From contig JAPKYY010000176.1 in NCBI GenBank assembly GCA_026394095.1, positions 1-24,956 on the forward strand: a stretch of 24,956 nucleotides of DNA, in the 5' to 3' direction. The position numbers and the translations under genes were made by a program. This document shows positions 14,713-23,940 of the stretch, piece by piece (position 1 is the first letter of the stretch; each line of letters starts with the position of its first letter). The notes beneath the pieces are model-generated. The model saw nothing but the letters and a program-made list of their open reading frames with translations, did not search any database and was not told the DNA's origin. The DNA is from Acidobacteriota bacterium (lineage in GTDB: Bacteria > Acidobacteriota > Terriglobia > Bryobacterales > Bryobacteraceae).

Positions 14713-14787
14713 ATTTCTTCTCAAAGGAAGACTATCTGGGCCGATACGAGTGTTAACCCGAATGGGTTGTGAGAAGAGAGGAGAACA

Positions 14788-15126
14788 ATGAATTTTTATA
14801 AGCAACTAGTAACTGTCTGCCTTCTGGCCTTGCCAGTAGCAGCCGAGACCAAAGTGAGTCACGCCGATGCCGTTCGAAATGCGGTGAAGCGTACCAATCC
14901 TGAATACAGCCCGATGGCTAAGCAGATGCGGATCCAGGGTGACGTAGAAGTGGAAGTGAAAATTTCTGAAAGTGGCGATGTGTCGGACGTGAAGGTAGTA
15001 ACCGGAAACCCGATGCTTTCAGCCCCGGTAGTTAAGGCGATGAAGGAATGGAAGTTCACGCCCTTCAATGAAGATGGCAAGCCGGCACCGGCAGTAGCAA
15101 GTTTGCGGTTTACGTTCAAACAGTAA
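14788..15126 (+). CDS. Small secreted protein with a TonB C-terminal domain
   Basis: A 112-residue protein: signal peptide (MNFYKQLVTVCLLALPVAAE, cleavage after VAA), then a TonB C-terminal fold over about residues 38-112, with the family pattern GDVEVEVKISESGDVSDVKVVTGNPMLSAPVVKAMKEWKFTPF and a terminal strand. Full TonB has a membrane anchor and Pro-rich spacer; both are absent, so this domain should be free in the periplasm or the N-terminal segment may remain as an anchor. GAGGAG precedes the ATG by 4 bases. It sits between cheB and the receptor gene, 75 bases after cheB, an unusual place. TonB energy transduction on its own is unlikely; a periplasmic binding role is inferred. Confidence 0.85.
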   Translation: MNFYKQLVTVCLLALPVAAETKVSHADAVRNAVKRTNPEYSPMAKQMRIQGDVEVEVKISESGDVSDVKVVTGNPMLSAPVVKAMKEWKFTPFNEDGKPAPAVASLRFTFKQ

Positions 15127-15179
15127 ACGCAGACTGAGAAGCGGGCAAGAGAGACAACACGGAGGTTGATAAGAAGGCA

Positions 15180-16820
15180 ATGCAAACAAGCGCAAGCAAA
15201 AAACTGATTGGCAGCGTAGGACTGCTGGTGGCTCTGGCCCTCGTCGTAGGCGGAGGAGCTCTGATGGTGAATTATCGCCTCGGCGATTTATTGCACGAGG
15301 TAATCACGGTCAAAGCGAAACTGCGGGATTCGGCCAGCAAGATCGGGCAGGAGGCAACCGAGATGGTGGCCTCCGAGCGCGGCCTGGCCTTCTCGATGAT
15401 GCTGCAGCAGACACAGCAGGCCGATGCGATGCGAGCCCGATTTACCAAGGCGCAAGAGGGCTTTCAGCGAGCGGCTGGCGATTACGCAGCAGGTGTCAAA
15501 AACACACCTGCAGCTGCAGATATCAGCAATCTGATTGCCACCTTTGAAACCTCCCGGCGTATGCACGACGAACTGCGCGGGATGATGGAGCAGCAGAAGA
15601 TGGATCTTGCAATTGCTCTGCTCAATGAAAAGCTCTTGCCGCAACTCTCCGGCCTGAGTGAGTCTGCAAGGAAATTGGCCGAATACCAGACGGCCCAGAT
15701 CGAAGAGCTAGGGCAAAGCGCAGCCTCAACAAGAGCGGCTGGATTCTGGATCGTACTGATCCTGAACCTTGTGGCTTTTGCCGTTGGAGCAGTGGTGTTC
15801 ATGATGGTCAAGAAGTTGACGGCAACGCTTCGCGATACGGTTTCGGAGTTGAGCAACAGCGCGCAGCAATTGAGCAATACTTCGTCAGAGGTAGGAAGCT
15901 ACAGCATGTCCTTGTCGAAGTCGGCAAGCGACCAGGCGGCTTCGCTCGAAGAAACTTCAGCTTCGACCGAAGAAATCCACTCGATGACACGCAGCAATGC
16001 GGATAACTCAAAACAGGCAGCCTCACGTATGCAGGAAGCAGCTCAAAAGGTGGAGGAAGCCAATAGTGCCTTGGCCGAGATGGTCAACAGCATGAATGAG
16101 ATCAGCTCGTCATCGAGCAAGATCTCGAAGATCATCAAGGTGATCGACGAGATTGCCTTCCAAACCAACATCCTGGCGCTCAATGCAGCAGTGGAAGCAG
16201 CGCGGGCTGGCGAGGCCGGAATGGGCTTTGCTGTGGTGGCCGATGAAGTACGCAACCTCGCTCAGCGCTCTGCTCAGGCAGCCAAAGACACTACCCAGTT
16301 GATTGAAGAATCGATTCAGAGCGCCACCAGCGGCAAAAACAAACTGGATCAGGTGGCAAGAGCCAGCGCCAGCGTAAACGATCTGGTGAAAGCCGTAGGC
16401 AGTCTGGTGCAGGAAGTCAGACTGGGCAGTGAAGAGCAGGAACGCGGCATCGAGCAAATCGCCAAGGCTGTAAGCCAGATGGAGCGAGTGACGCAACAAA
16501 TCGCAGCCAACGCCGAAGAAGGTGCAGCTGCCGGAGAAGAGCTACGCAAGCACGCATCGACTGTCGGCCGTACCGTGGATTCTCTCCAGGCTCTGGTTGG
16601 ACAAGACGCACTGCAACCAAAGGCAGCTGTGCGCAAACCAGTTGCCGCTCCGGGCCTGGCAGCCCTGTCAAGCAGCCGGCATGAAGTCGCACGGCCACCC
16701 AAGCCTGCAGCTTCCTCAAACAAATACCAACCTAGCTCACACTCAAGCCAAAGCTCAGGCGTTGGAGTCATGGACAAGAAGGACCCCTTCCCCATGGACG
16801 ACAGCTTCGAGGAGTTCTAG
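15180..16820 (+). CDS. Methyl-accepting chemotaxis protein
   Basis: A 546-residue transmembrane chemoreceptor. TM1 spans about 8-31; a helical periplasmic domain of the four-helix-bundle type spans 32-187; TM2 spans about 188-210. The cytoplasmic coiled coil has the highly conserved hairpin tip at about 320-365 ([20 protein letters not shown], then [20 protein letters not shown]), which contacts CheA and CheW. A canonical HAMP domain is not evident between TM2 and the coiled coil. The last ~65 residues are Ser/Pro/Ala-rich and end DDSFEEF rather than the NWETF-type CheR tether. Upstream GGAGG and AAGG stretches precede the ATG. It is the last gene of the operon, followed by a strong terminator. 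Confidence 0.95.
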   Translation: MQTSASKKLIGSVGLLVALALVVGGGALMVNYRLGDLLHEVITVKAKLRDSASKIGQEATEMVASERGLAFSMMLQQTQQADAMRARFTKAQEGFQRAAGDYAAGVKNTPAAADISNLIATFETSRRMHDELRGMMEQQKMDLAIALLNEKLLPQLSGLSESARKLAEYQTAQIEELGQSAASTRAAGFWIVLILNLVAFAVGAVVFMMVKKLTATLRDTVSELSNSAQQLSNTSSEVGSYSMSLSKSASDQAASLEETSASTEEIHSMTRSNADNSKQAASRMQEAAQKVEEANSALAEMVNSMNEISSSSSKISKIIKVIDEIAFQTNILALNAAVEAARAGEAGMGFAVVADEVRNLAQRSAQAAKDTTQLIEESIQSATSGKNKLDQVARASASVNDLVKAVGSLVQEVRLGSEEQERGIEQIAKAVSQMERVTQQIAANAEEGAAAGEELRKHASTVGRTVDSLQALVGQDALQPKAAVRKPVAAPGLAALSSSRHEVARPPKPAASSNKYQPSSHSSQSSGVGVMDKKDPFPMDDSFEEF

Positions 16821-16848
16821 GCTAAGTTCTGATCCTGATCTAAAACAC

Positions 16849-16890
16849 AACACCGCAAGCACGCGAAAAGTGCTTGCGGTGTTTTACTTT
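16849..16890 (+). terminator. Strong intrinsic terminator ending the che operon, possibly bidirectional
   Basis: A perfect 14-bp inverted repeat (16849-16862 with 16870-16883) around a 7-base loop is followed by TTACTTT. It begins 29 bases after the receptor stop. The convergent DUF503 gene ends at 16909, and on that strand the stem is followed by a weaker T-rich run, so it may also end the infB operon. Confidence 0.9.
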
Positions 16891-16908
16891 AGGGCCTGTT
16901 TTTGAATT

Positions 16909-17193
16909 CTAAAGATACTCGTAAACTGCATCTGCCAGGATGGGCCCAAGGAAATCGGAGGCGGTGCGCTCCACCGCCTCAAGCATTTGCTCACAATGGG
17001 CCCGGCTATTGGATACTGTAACGGCTGCAACCATGCCACGCTTCCACACATCCTGAAAGTCAATCTCCGCAACCGCCACGTTATGGCGATTGCGGAGTCT
17101 TTCTTTCAAACCTGTTACCCAGTGACGCTTGTCCTTGAGAGACTGAGCGTCGATGATATGCAACTCGAGGGTCAATACACCGATCGAAGGCAT
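16909..17193 (-). CDS. DUF503 family protein (YlxP-like)
   Basis: A 94-residue small protein matching the DUF503/YlxP pattern: IGVLTLELHIIDAQSLKDKRHWVTGLKERLRNRHNVAVAEIDFQDVWKRGMVAAVTVSN is the family core, with the invariant SLKDKR. The molecular role is not established; genes of this family typically lie beside infB and rbfA, suggesting a link to ribosome function. Here it follows infB by 16 bases and ends the operon; rbfA, often the next gene, is not present before the terminator. No strong Shine-Dalgarno precedes the ATG, consistent with coupling to infB translation. Confidence 0.85.
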   Translation of the reverse strand: MPSIGVLTLELHIIDAQSLKDKRHWVTGLKERLRNRHNVAVAEIDFQDVWKRGMVAAVTVSNSRAHCEQMLEAVERTASDFLGPILADAVYEYL

Positions 17194-17209
17194 TGCCGGG
17201 TGCCTGGAC

Positions 17210-20200
17210 CTAGTCCATTAGAGCTTCGACAGCCACACGTTCGTTGACGAAGGCTTCCATCTGGTCTCCGGGGCGGATGTCCTGGTAGTTGGCGATAGCA
17301 ATACCGCACTCAAAGCCCGTCTTCACTTCAGAAACATCGTTCTTGAAGCGCTTCAGGGTGTCGAGCTTGCCGGTATGAACTACTTCGCCATCGCGAAGCA
17401 ATCTTACGCTGCAGTCACGAGAGAAGGTGCCTTCAGTGATATAGCAACCGGCGACGGTGCCCACCTTGGTAATGCGGAAGACATCGCGTACTTCGGCCCG
17501 GCCACGGAAGACTTCTTTGTAGACGGGATCGAGCATACCGGCCATGGCCTTCTTGATCTGGTCGACCACCTCGTAGATGATCGTGTGCAGACGGATGTCG
17601 ACTTTTTCAGCGTCAGCCGTCTGAGTCGCACTGCGATCCGGACGAACATTGAAGCCGATGATGATGGCGTTTGAGGCCGAGGCGAGCAGCACGTCGGTTT
17701 CGGTGATGGCACCGACGCCGGTGTGGAGAACACGCACACGGACCTTTTCGTTCGATAGCTTGAGGAGGGTTTCGGCAAGCACTTCGGCCGAACCGCCCAC
17801 GTCAGACTTGAGGATGAGGTTGAGATCCTTGATCTCGCCTTCTTTAAGCTGCTGATGGAGAGCGTCGAGGCTGATGCGGGTACGGGCCATGGCGATATCG
17901 CGGGCCTTGGCTTCGCGATAAAGAACAATCTGCTTGGCCTTAGAGGTATCTGTAACCACCTGGAAGGTGTCGCCGACCTCGGGCATTTGCTCAAGACCAA
18001 GGACTTCGACCGGAGTTGCCGGTTCGGCTTCCTTGACCGGGCGGCCCAAATCATCAAACAGAGCGCGAACCTTACCGAAGACGGAACCGCAAATGAAGAA
18101 GTCGCCGACGCGAAGTGTACCGTTGCGGACGAGCACCGTTGCCACCGAACCACGGCCCTTGTCGAGCTGCGCTTCGAGGACGGTAGCCAGGGCGGGCCGC
18201 GAAGGATTCGCGCGGAGCTTGGCTTCGTTTACATCGGCCATGAGCAGAATCATTTCGAGAAGCAGGTCGATATTGAGACGCTGCTTGGCGGAGACCGGCA
18301 CCATTACCGTATCGCCACCCCAATCTTCGGCCAACAGGCCGCGATCGTTGAGTTGTTGCTTGATACGGTCGATCTGGGCGTCAGGCTTATCGATCTTGTT
18401 GATGGCAACAATGATCGGAACTCCGGCTGCCTTGGCGTGATCGATTGCCTCAATGGTTTGAGGCATGACACCGTCGTCTGCGGCGACGCAGAGGATAACG
18501 ATGTCGGTAACTTTCGAACCGCGGGCACGCATGCGGGTAAAGGCTTCGTGACCCGGCGTGTCGATGAAGACAATCTTGCGGCTGTTGTGCGTAACGGCAT
18601 AGGCACCGATGTGCTGGGTAATACCGCCAGCTTCACCACTGGCAACGTTGGCGCTGCGGATGGCATCAAGGAGCGAGGTCTTACCGTGGTCAACGTGACC
18701 CATGACGGTGACAACCGGAGCGCGGCGAACGAGTACGCCGTTGTCTTCGGCCATTTCGATATCCCAGGTGGACTCTTCTTCGAAGCTCATCTGGGTAGCG
18801 GTGGCACCAAAATTGGCAGCCAGCTCTTCGGCCATTTTGACGTCGAGCGGCTGATTGATGGTGGCAAAGATTTTCTTCTCTACCAGCTTCTTGATTACGA
18901 GATTGGTGCGGATGCCAAGCTTTTCGGAAAGTTCCTTGACGGTGATGCCTTCGGAAATCGTGATTTCCTTGTTGGCCGCCATGGACACTTCTTCTTCACG
19001 CTTACGCTGGGCAAAGAGGAGTTTACCCTCCTGCTCGAGTTCTTTCTCGCGCCGGATCTGTTCTTTGGACTTGGTCGGCTTGACCGCGTGACGACGACCG
19101 GGCTCGGTCGACGGCAGAACGGAAGCTTCAGGACGCAGCGGCGTGGGCGATGTAGGATGCTTGCCCGTGCGCAGAGGGGGGCGGCCCGCATTGTAGCCAC
19201 CGCCTGGGGTATAGCCTCCACCACCACCGCCATAGCCACCGGGGCCACGGGGTGCGGCGGCTCCGGGCATGGCCCGGGGCGGCTGGGGACGGCCAGGCAT
19301 GGCAGGACCCGGGGGACGCAAAGGGGCGCCTGGACGAGTGCCAACTGCTGGCTGCTGCTGACGAGCTTGAGATTGAGCGATCCGTTCGGCGAGCTTTGGA
19401 TCGGGCGGCACGATAGGCCGGCTGGTTTGCGGCTTGGGCGGACCAAAGCTTTGGCCACTACCCTGCAAGGGCGGGCGGCTCTGCTGTGGAGGCCGGGGCA
19501 TGGAAGGCGCCCCAGGGGTTACCCCGGCGCGGTTGCCTGCCAGAGGCTGATTGGCCTGAGGGCGGGGCATAGGCATGCCAGGCGCACCAACAGTGGCTGC
19601 AGGAGGAGCTGAGGGCGCACCAGGCGCCGCAGTGCTGCGCTGCGCAGGAATCACCTGGCCAGGCCGGGGTGCAAGCGGAATGTTCTGTGGAGGACGAGGT
19701 GCCTGAGGTGCAGCAGGGGCCGTCCGAAGCGGGGTGCCGGGAGCAATCTGCGCAGCAGGCATGGGAGAAGGCACGACAGTGCCAGGACGCGGAGCTGGCG
19801 GACGTGGAGCCGCTGGCACAGCCGGGCCAGGAGCGACCTGCATCGACGGCACTTGCTTCATGGGCGAAGAAGGCGCCGGAGCAGCCGGGCCGGGCACTGG
19901 AGGAGCCGGAGCGGGAGCAGGAATTGCTGGCGCAGGCGCCACTGGCGCGATTGTTGGAGTTGCCGCAAGCACAGGCGGCGCAACCGGGGTTGGAGTAGCC
20001 AGGACGGGCCGGATCGGCATTGAAGGTGCACCCTTGTTGCCAGCACTGGCAGCCAACGGCGGCATGAGCGGCGAACGAAGCGGGGGTGCCAGGGGCTGCG
20101 GCTTTTGAGGCTCGACAGGAGCGACTGGAGCATGAGCCACTGGGGCCGAGCTGGCTGGAGCCGGAGTCTCGGCTGCAGGTGCGGGAGCAGGCTTGGGCGG

Positions 20201-20557
20201 TGCTTCCTTGATTGCAGGTTTGGCAGTTTCCGGGGCGACGGTTGCCGGGGCCGCTGCAATCGGGGCAGTTTCAAGCAGACTCATCTGCTGGGCCGGTTCG
20301 GCATGATCACCGTGATCACTCGAATGGTCGTCATGACCAACAGGTTCATCTTCCTGTTGGGACTTGCCCCCTCGATTTTTCTTTGGACCTTGGGCCGCGG
20401 CTTCGGCAAGCAACTTCTGCTTGACGACAACGGCCACATCCGCTTCGATGGAACTCGAATGCGTCTTTATTTCCGAAACTCCCAAATCAGGCAGCAGGTC
20501 CAGAATTGCCTTCGGCTTGACTTCAAGCTCCCTGGCCAGCTCGTTAATGCGAATCAT
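17210..20557 (-). CDS. infB: Translation initiation factor IF-2
   Basis: A 1115-residue IF-2, the GTPase that places initiator tRNA on the small subunit and promotes subunit joining. An IF2-N helical domain ([22 protein letters not shown]) opens the protein. A Pro/Ala/Gly-rich low-complexity linker follows at about 60-490, with a charged segment and second IF2-N domain ([19 protein letters not shown]). The G domain starts near residue 615: [20 protein letters not shown]. Domains II to IV follow, ending [10 protein letters not shown]. The long linker makes it longer than most IF-2 proteins (E. coli 890). The ATG at 20557 directly starts the conserved N-terminus; an in-frame stop lies 9 bases upstream. 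No clear Shine-Dalgarno is seen. It follows nusA by 165 bases. Confidence 0.98.
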   Translation of the reverse strand: MIRINELARELEVKPKAILDLLPDLGVSEIKTHSSSIEADVAVVVKQKLLAEAAAQGPKKNRGGKSQQEDEPVGHDDHSSDHGDHAEPAQQMSLLETAPIAAAPATVAPETAKPAIKEAPPKPAPAPAAETPAPASSAPVAHAPVAPVEPQKPQPLAPPLRSPLMPPLAASAGNKGAPSMPIRPVLATPTPVAPPVLAATPTIAPVAPAPAIPAPAPAPPVPGPAAPAPSSPMKQVPSMQVAPGPAVPAAPRPPAPRPGTVVPSPMPAAQIAPGTPLRTAPAAPQAPRPPQNIPLAPRPGQVIPAQRSTAAPGAPSAPPAATVGAPGMPMPRPQANQPLAGNRAGVTPGAPSMPRPPQQSRPPLQGSGQSFGPPKPQTSRPIVPPDPKLAERIAQSQARQQQPAVGTRPGAPLRPPGPAMPGRPQPPRAMPGAAAPRGPGGYGGGGGGYTPGGGYNAGRPPLRTGKHPTSPTPLRPEASVLPSTEPGRRHAVKPTKSKEQIRREKELEQEGKLLFAQRKREEEVSMAANKEITISEGITVKELSEKLGIRTNLVIKKLVEKKIFATINQPLDVKMAEELAANFGATATQMSFEEESTWDIEMAEDNGVLVRRAPVVTVMGHVDHGKTSLLDAIRSANVASGEAGGITQHIGAYAVTHNSRKIVFIDTPGHEAFTRMRARGSKVTDIVILCVAADDGVMPQTIEAIDHAKAAGVPIIVAINKIDKPDAQIDRIKQQLNDRGLLAEDWGGDTVMVPVSAKQRLNIDLLLEMILLMADVNEAKLRANPSRPALATVLEAQLDKGRGSVATVLVRNGTLRVGDFFICGSVFGKVRALFDDLGRPVKEAEPATPVEVLGLEQMPEVGDTFQVVTDTSKAKQIVLYREAKARDIAMARTRISLDALHQQLKEGEIKDLNLILKSDVGGSAEVLAETLLKLSNEKVRVRVLHTGVGAITETDVLLASASNAIIIGFNVRPDRSATQTADAEKVDIRLHTIIYEVVDQIKKAMAGMLDPVYKEVFRGRAEVRDVFRITKVGTVAGCYITEGTFSRDCSVRLLRDGEVVHTGKLDTLKRFKNDVSEVKTGFECGIAIANYQDIRPGDQMEAFVNERVAVEALMD

Positions 20558-20722
20558 ATGGTGACGCTAGGTCGAATCCCTCTCAACGGTACTGTTCTTC
20601 TTAATCCATGGCTTGGCGCTTTCAATCAAAATGATTGCGTTCAGCCGTAATACGGTTGCCAGTCGTGCGCACGGTCGAAGATTCCAAGAGTTGAAGCAGA
20701 ACCTTCTTATCGTAACAAATCC
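20558..20722. other. 165-base gap between nusA and infB, no gene supported
   Basis: In many bacteria a ylxR gene sits here, but this gap is too short and no Cys-rich ylxR-like frame is visible. A stretch on the minus strand could read LLQLLESSTVRTTGNRITAERNHFD but has no start codon. No terminator or promoter is evident. The gap is probably untranslated leader for infB or the remnant of a lost gene. Confidence 0.5.
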
Positions 20723-22210
20723 CTAGGGCTTATCCGAATCGGTGGATTCAGGATTGGCTTCAGGGCTGACTTCTTCGGCGGTTTCGGCTGGAGCATCAGG
20801 CTCAGCCGCTGTCATAACTACTTCAGGTTCTGCGCTTGCCGTCTCATCGGATTCGGCCGGCGCAGCGAGGTCAGAGGCCTCGGGCTCCACTTCGGCAGCA
20901 TCAGCTGCCTCGGGCTCCCCAGACGTGGCAGCTTCAGATGAAGCTGCTTCAAACTGGGAGTAGAAGCCGTTGATTGCATTGTAAAGCGATTGGATAGACT
21001 CTTCGCCAACGCCAGGCAATTGCTCGAGTTCCTCGGGGGTGAGGGAACCGAGTTGCTCAACAGTCGCAACGTCAGCGCCTACCAGCGAGTCAATCAGCGC
21101 CTCAGGCAGCCCGTAGTCGGCCAGCACAGAAATTGGCGTACCGGAAGGGAGGATTTCGGACATGTTTGTCTCGACTTCCTGCCGCTTCTCTTCTTCGCTC
21201 TTGATGTCGATCTTCCAGCCAAGGAGCCGGGCGGCGAGGCGCACGTTCTGGCCGCGCTTGCCGATTGCCAGCGACAACTGGGTGTCATCGACGATGACTT
21301 CCATGTGTTTCTCTTCGGAATTCAGGATGGTGACACGGGCAATCTTTGCCGGGCTCAGAGCATGAGTGGCAAACTCGACCGGGTTCTCACTGAACTGGAT
21401 GATGTCGATCTTCTCGCCGCGCAATTCGCGGATGATGCTCTGAACGCGCATACCCTTCATGCCGACGCAAGCGCCAACACTGTCAACATCGCGGTCACGG
21501 CTGGAAACAGCAATCTTGGTACGCTCGCCGGCTTCGCGGGCACAGCTCTTGATCACAACGGTGTTGTCGTAAATTTCGGGAACTTCCTGCTCAAACAGAC
21601 GCATCACGAGTTCGCCGGCGGCGCGCGACACAACAACGCCTGCATTCTTGCCTGTCTTTTCGACAGCCTTGATTACGACGCGAACACGATCTCCGATTGA
21701 GAAGCTCTCGAGCTTGGATTGTTCTTTGGCCGGCAGACGCGCTTCGGTCTTGCCGAGGTCAACAACCAGATCCCGGGTCTCGATACGTTTGATCACGCAA
21801 TTGACGAGTTCGCCGACGCGGCCGGCAAATTCTCCGTAAACGTTTTCGCGCTCGGCTTCGCGCACCTTCTGCAAAATTACCTGCTTGGCGATCTGGGCAG
21901 AAATGCGGCCGAGGGCGTCCATCGGTAATTCCTGGCGAACTTCGTCGCCAATCGCGCCGGGAAGCTTATTCTTCTTGGCCTCGTCCACAGTCCACTCGTT
22001 GGTCGGGTCGACAACAGTCTCGACAATTTTGCGCAAAGCAAAAACCTGGATCCCCTTTTTGGGGTCCACTTCGGCGACCATTTCGCCTAAGTTTTTGAAC
22101 TGCTTGCGCGCAGCAAGAATGATGGCGTCTTTGACGGCGTCAAAAATGATCGTCGCCTCGATGCCCTTCTCTTTTGCCAGCATTTCAATGGATTGATAGA
22201 TCGTGCCCAA
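20723..22210 (-). CDS. nusA: Transcription termination/antitermination factor NusA
   Basis: A 495-residue NusA, which binds RNA polymerase and modulates pausing, termination and antitermination. The N-terminal polymerase-binding domain (1-130), S1 domain (about 132-200, GELVNCVIKRIETRDLVVDLG), two KH domains (about 205-345, with VGMKGMRVQSIIRELRGEKIDI and AIGKRGQNVRLAARLLGWKIDI) and helix-hairpin-helix-like region (LTPEELEQLPGVGEESIQ) are present. An acidic Ala/Glu/Pro-rich tail covers about 430-495. The start codon is TTG at 22210, supported by GAGGTGA 6 bases upstream and by the expected N-terminal length; a later ATG would remove part of the first helix. It follows rimP by 28 bases. Confidence 0.97.
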   Translation of the reverse strand: MGTIYQSIEMLAKEKGIEATIIFDAVKDAIILAARKQFKNLGEMVAEVDPKKGIQVFALRKIVETVVDPTNEWTVDEAKKNKLPGAIGDEVRQELPMDALGRISAQIAKQVILQKVREAERENVYGEFAGRVGELVNCVIKRIETRDLVVDLGKTEARLPAKEQSKLESFSIGDRVRVVIKAVEKTGKNAGVVVSRAAGELVMRLFEQEVPEIYDNTVVIKSCAREAGERTKIAVSSRDRDVDSVGACVGMKGMRVQSIIRELRGEKIDIIQFSENPVEFATHALSPAKIARVTILNSEEKHMEVIVDDTQLSLAIGKRGQNVRLAARLLGWKIDIKSEEEKRQEVETNMSEILPSGTPISVLADYGLPEALIDSLVGADVATVEQLGSLTPEELEQLPGVGEESIQSLYNAINGFYSQFEAASSEAATSGEPEAADAAEVEPEASDLAAPAESDETASAEPEVVMTAAEPDAPAETAEEVSPEANPESTDSDKP

Positions 22211-22238
22211 TGTGATTCACCTCAGTCAAATATCCCGG

Positions 22239-22703
22239 CTACCACTCGTACTTCAAATTGGCCTTCTGGATTCCTTCGAAGGCAACGACTAGCGTCTTGC
22301 CCTGCTCCAGTTCCAGCGTGACCTTTTCACCATCAAACGCCGCCAGCTTTCCCGTGAAACGGCGGCTCTTTTCAATGGCTTCCTTCAGCTCAATCTTGAC
22401 TTTACTGCCAAGAAATCGCTCATAATCCTTCGGCTTGATCAAGGCCCGCTCGACACCAGGACTGCTCACCTCAAGGGTATAAGCACCCCCGGGGATCAGG
22501 TCGCCCGCGTCGATAACTTCGCTAACAAGTCGCGATACTTTTTCACAGTCGTCGTGTGTCACGCCTGCGGGCTTGTCGAGGAATATACGAAAAACCCGGT
22601 GAATGCCGCCGCCCAGCAACTGGGCGTCGACTAACTCCAGGCCTTCTGATTCGACGATTCGCTCGACGATTTCACGAACTTGTTCCAAAGTTGTTGATTT
22701 CAT
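22239..22703 (-). CDS. rimP: Ribosome maturation factor RimP
   Basis: A 154-residue RimP, needed for maturation of the 30S subunit. The N-terminal domain (EGLELVDAQLLGGGIHRVFRIFLDKPAGVTHDDCEKVSRLVS) and the motif YTLEVSSPGVERALIKPKDYERFLG are characteristic, followed by the SH3-like C-terminal domain. The ATG at 22703 is chosen over an in-frame TTG 9 bases upstream. It is the first gene of rimP-nusA-infB-DUF503 and has a terminator-like hairpin in its leader. Confidence 0.96.
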   Translation of the reverse strand: MKSTTLEQVREIVERIVESEGLELVDAQLLGGGIHRVFRIFLDKPAGVTHDDCEKVSRLVSEVIDAGDLIPGGAYTLEVSSPGVERALIKPKDYERFLGSKVKIELKEAIEKSRRFTGKLAAFDGEKVTLELEQGKTLVVAFEGIQKANLKYEW

Positions 22704-22730
22704 TAGAATCAAAGCCTACAGAGAGACCAA

Positions 22731-22754
22731 TAAAAAAGTGGGCTTGCGCCCACT
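22731..22754 (-). terminator. Intrinsic terminator between tadA and rimP, possible leader attenuator
   Basis: On the minus strand AGTGGGC, a 4-base loop (GCAA) and GCCCACT make a 7-bp GC-rich stem (22754 to 22737), followed directly by six T. It ends the tadA transcript. It also lies between a promoter candidate at 22781-22809 and the rimP start at 22703, so it may act as an attenuator for the rimP-nusA-infB operon. Confidence 0.85.
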
Positions 22755-22780
22755 CAATAGGTAAAAGAACTCTCAACCAC

Positions 22781-22809
22781 AGTATACACCTACCGGCGCA
22801 TTTTGAAAA
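22781..22809 (-). promoter_or_regulatory. Promoter candidate for rimP-nusA-infB
   Basis: Read on the minus strand, TTTTCA (22809-22804) and TATACT (22786-22781) are separated by 17 bases. The -35 box matches 4 of 6 and the -10 box 5 of 6 consensus bases. Initiation near 22774 would give a leader of about 70 bases containing the terminator hairpin. The -35 box lies inside the end of tadA. Confidence 0.45.
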
Positions 22810-23245
22810 ACTCTACGAGAATCTCTGTGCATTCCGGACCCAAAATTCCCTCACTTATCTCTACGGAATGGTTCAGTAAGCCTGAGTCGGCGATCTGGAA
22901 CTTACTGCGAACGCCGCCAAAGCGTAAGTCTCTAGCCCCGAAAACAAGCCGGGCGATACGCGAATTTACTAGTGCCCCGGCGCACATCGGGCAGGGCTCG
23001 AGAGTGCAATAGAGGGTGGTGCCCTCAAGGCGATAGGTGCCCAATTTTGCTGCTGCAGCGCGCAAAGCGATGATTTCAGCGTGGGCGGTGGGGTCGTTTA
23101 GCTCAATGGGTGCATTTGAGCCTTCGGCGAGGAGTTCTCCACTGGAATCAACAATCACGGCGCCGACTGGAACTTCACCCCTCAATTCACCGGCTTTGGC
23201 CAGATTGAGGGCATGACGCATCCAGAACTCGTCGCGAGGGGTCAA
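22790..23245 (-). CDS. tadA: tRNA-specific adenosine deaminase TadA
   Basis: A 151-residue zinc deaminase that converts adenosine-34 to inosine in tRNA-Arg(ACG), an essential step in decoding. The zinc site is complete: His55 and catalytic Glu57 in HAE, Cys85 and Cys88 in PCPMC. NAPIELNDPTAHAEIIALR and the C-terminal ECTEILVEFFKMRR fit the family. The start is TTG at 23245, which overlaps the preceding stop as TTGA; an ATG at 23221 would remove DEFWMRHAL residues that are conserved with E. coli TadA. It is the last gene of the kinase-rhomboid-deacetylase-tadA operon. Confidence 0.95.
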   Translation of the reverse strand: MTPRDEFWMRHALNLAKAGELRGEVPVGAVIVDSSGELLAEGSNAPIELNDPTAHAEIIALRAAAAKLGTYRLEGTTLYCTLEPCPMCAGALVNSRIARLVFGARDLRFGGVRSKFQIADSGLLNHSVEISEGILGPECTEILVEFFKMRR

Positions 23246-23940
23246 AGAAGATCGCCCGCGAGGGGTTGCCTCTGGGTGAAGGCTTCGCCGTAGCGGACGC
23301 CGATTAGATCTCCGAAGCGCCGGGCTTCGCGTTCGACTCGGGCCAGCACCTCGGCCGGATCGGCAAACAGTGTAGTGTAGGTGGCAAGCGCAGCCATTTT
23401 CTTTTCAAAGCAGGACGTCACATCAACGACAAAGGACGGCAGCACGGCAGCACTACCGCTGGCAAAGACAACGCGGCCGGTGGAATGAGCCATCAGGTAG
23501 TTATCAAGACCGCTCAGCCCGGCAAGGTAGGCGGCGTTCTCAACCAGGAGGCTCGCCGCGAGCGAGTCTGGATGCCGGTCTTCGGGGTGCATGGCAACAA
23601 CAACCTGGGGACGCAGGCGTTTGAATTCCCCCGTCACAGTCATTCGCGACATGATGGTGTCTTCAAGGCGACCGTCAGGGAAACGCATGGTGCCGCGCCA
23701 GGTGACTCCGAGAATTTCTGCGGCGCGATCGGCTTCGTCGAGAATCGTATTGCCACGGGCAAGCGTGCCGGCTTCACCGGCCGTGAGATCGAGGATCGCC
23801 ACACGTTTGCCGGCAGCACTGAGCTTGGCAATGGTGGCCCCGCAGAGCAGCTCTGCTTCTCCCGGGTGGGGCAACATGAAGGCCACGTCAACCTCTGGCA
23901 AATTGTCCAGATAGTGACTGGCAAGTCGGGTCATTTCCAT
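23242..23940 (-). CDS. PIG-L/BshB1-like deacetylase with altered metal-site motif
   Basis: A 232-residue protein resembling BshB1, the zinc deacetylase that makes GlcN-malate from GlcNAc-malate in bacillithiol synthesis. The family pattern is clear over its length: DLTAGEAGT, PDGRLEDT, EDRHPDSLAAS with the zinc-ligand His123, PSFVVDVT, FEKKMAAL, and LIGVRYGEAF. The first metal motif differs: HPDD is replaced by His25-Pro-Gly27-Glu28, so the general-base Asp is Gly and the metal-ligand Asp is Glu. Activity as a normal deacetylase is therefore doubtful. The ATG at 23940 has AGGAG 5 bases upstream; one 6 bases later overlaps the rhomboid stop as ATGA. The longer ORF to 24033 is not chosen. I leave out the symbol because of the motif change. 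Confidence 0.75.
   Translation of the reverse strand: MEMTRLASHYLDNLPEVDVAFMLPHPGEAELLCGATIAKLSAAGKRVAILDLTAGEAGTLARGNTILDEADRAAEILGVTWRGTMRFPDGRLEDTIMSRMTVTGEFKRLRPQVVVAMHPEDRHPDSLAASLLVENAAYLAGLSGLDNYLMAHSTGRVVFASGSAAVLPSFVVDVTSCFEKKMAALATYTTLFADPAEVLARVEREARRFGDLIGVRYGEAFTQRQPLAGDLL

Noticed and set aside
15808..15900. HAMP domain after TM2 of the chemoreceptor
   Set aside because: The sequence after residue 210 goes straight into a Ser/Gln-rich coiled coil; the HAMP Pro and Glu landmarks are not visible.
17855..19612. Long open frame (585 codons) on the plus strand opposite infB
   Set aside because: It is antisense to an unmistakable IF-2, has low-complexity Gly/Arg-rich composition, and arises from the codon bias of the Pro/Ala linker and G domain.
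20105..20650. Open frame of 181 codons on the plus strand at the start of infB
   Set aside because: It is the reverse of the IF-2 N-terminus, with no Shine-Dalgarno and no recognisable motif.
20600..20700. Possible small ylxR-like gene between nusA and infB
   Set aside because: No start codon, no Cys motif, and at most about 35 codons.
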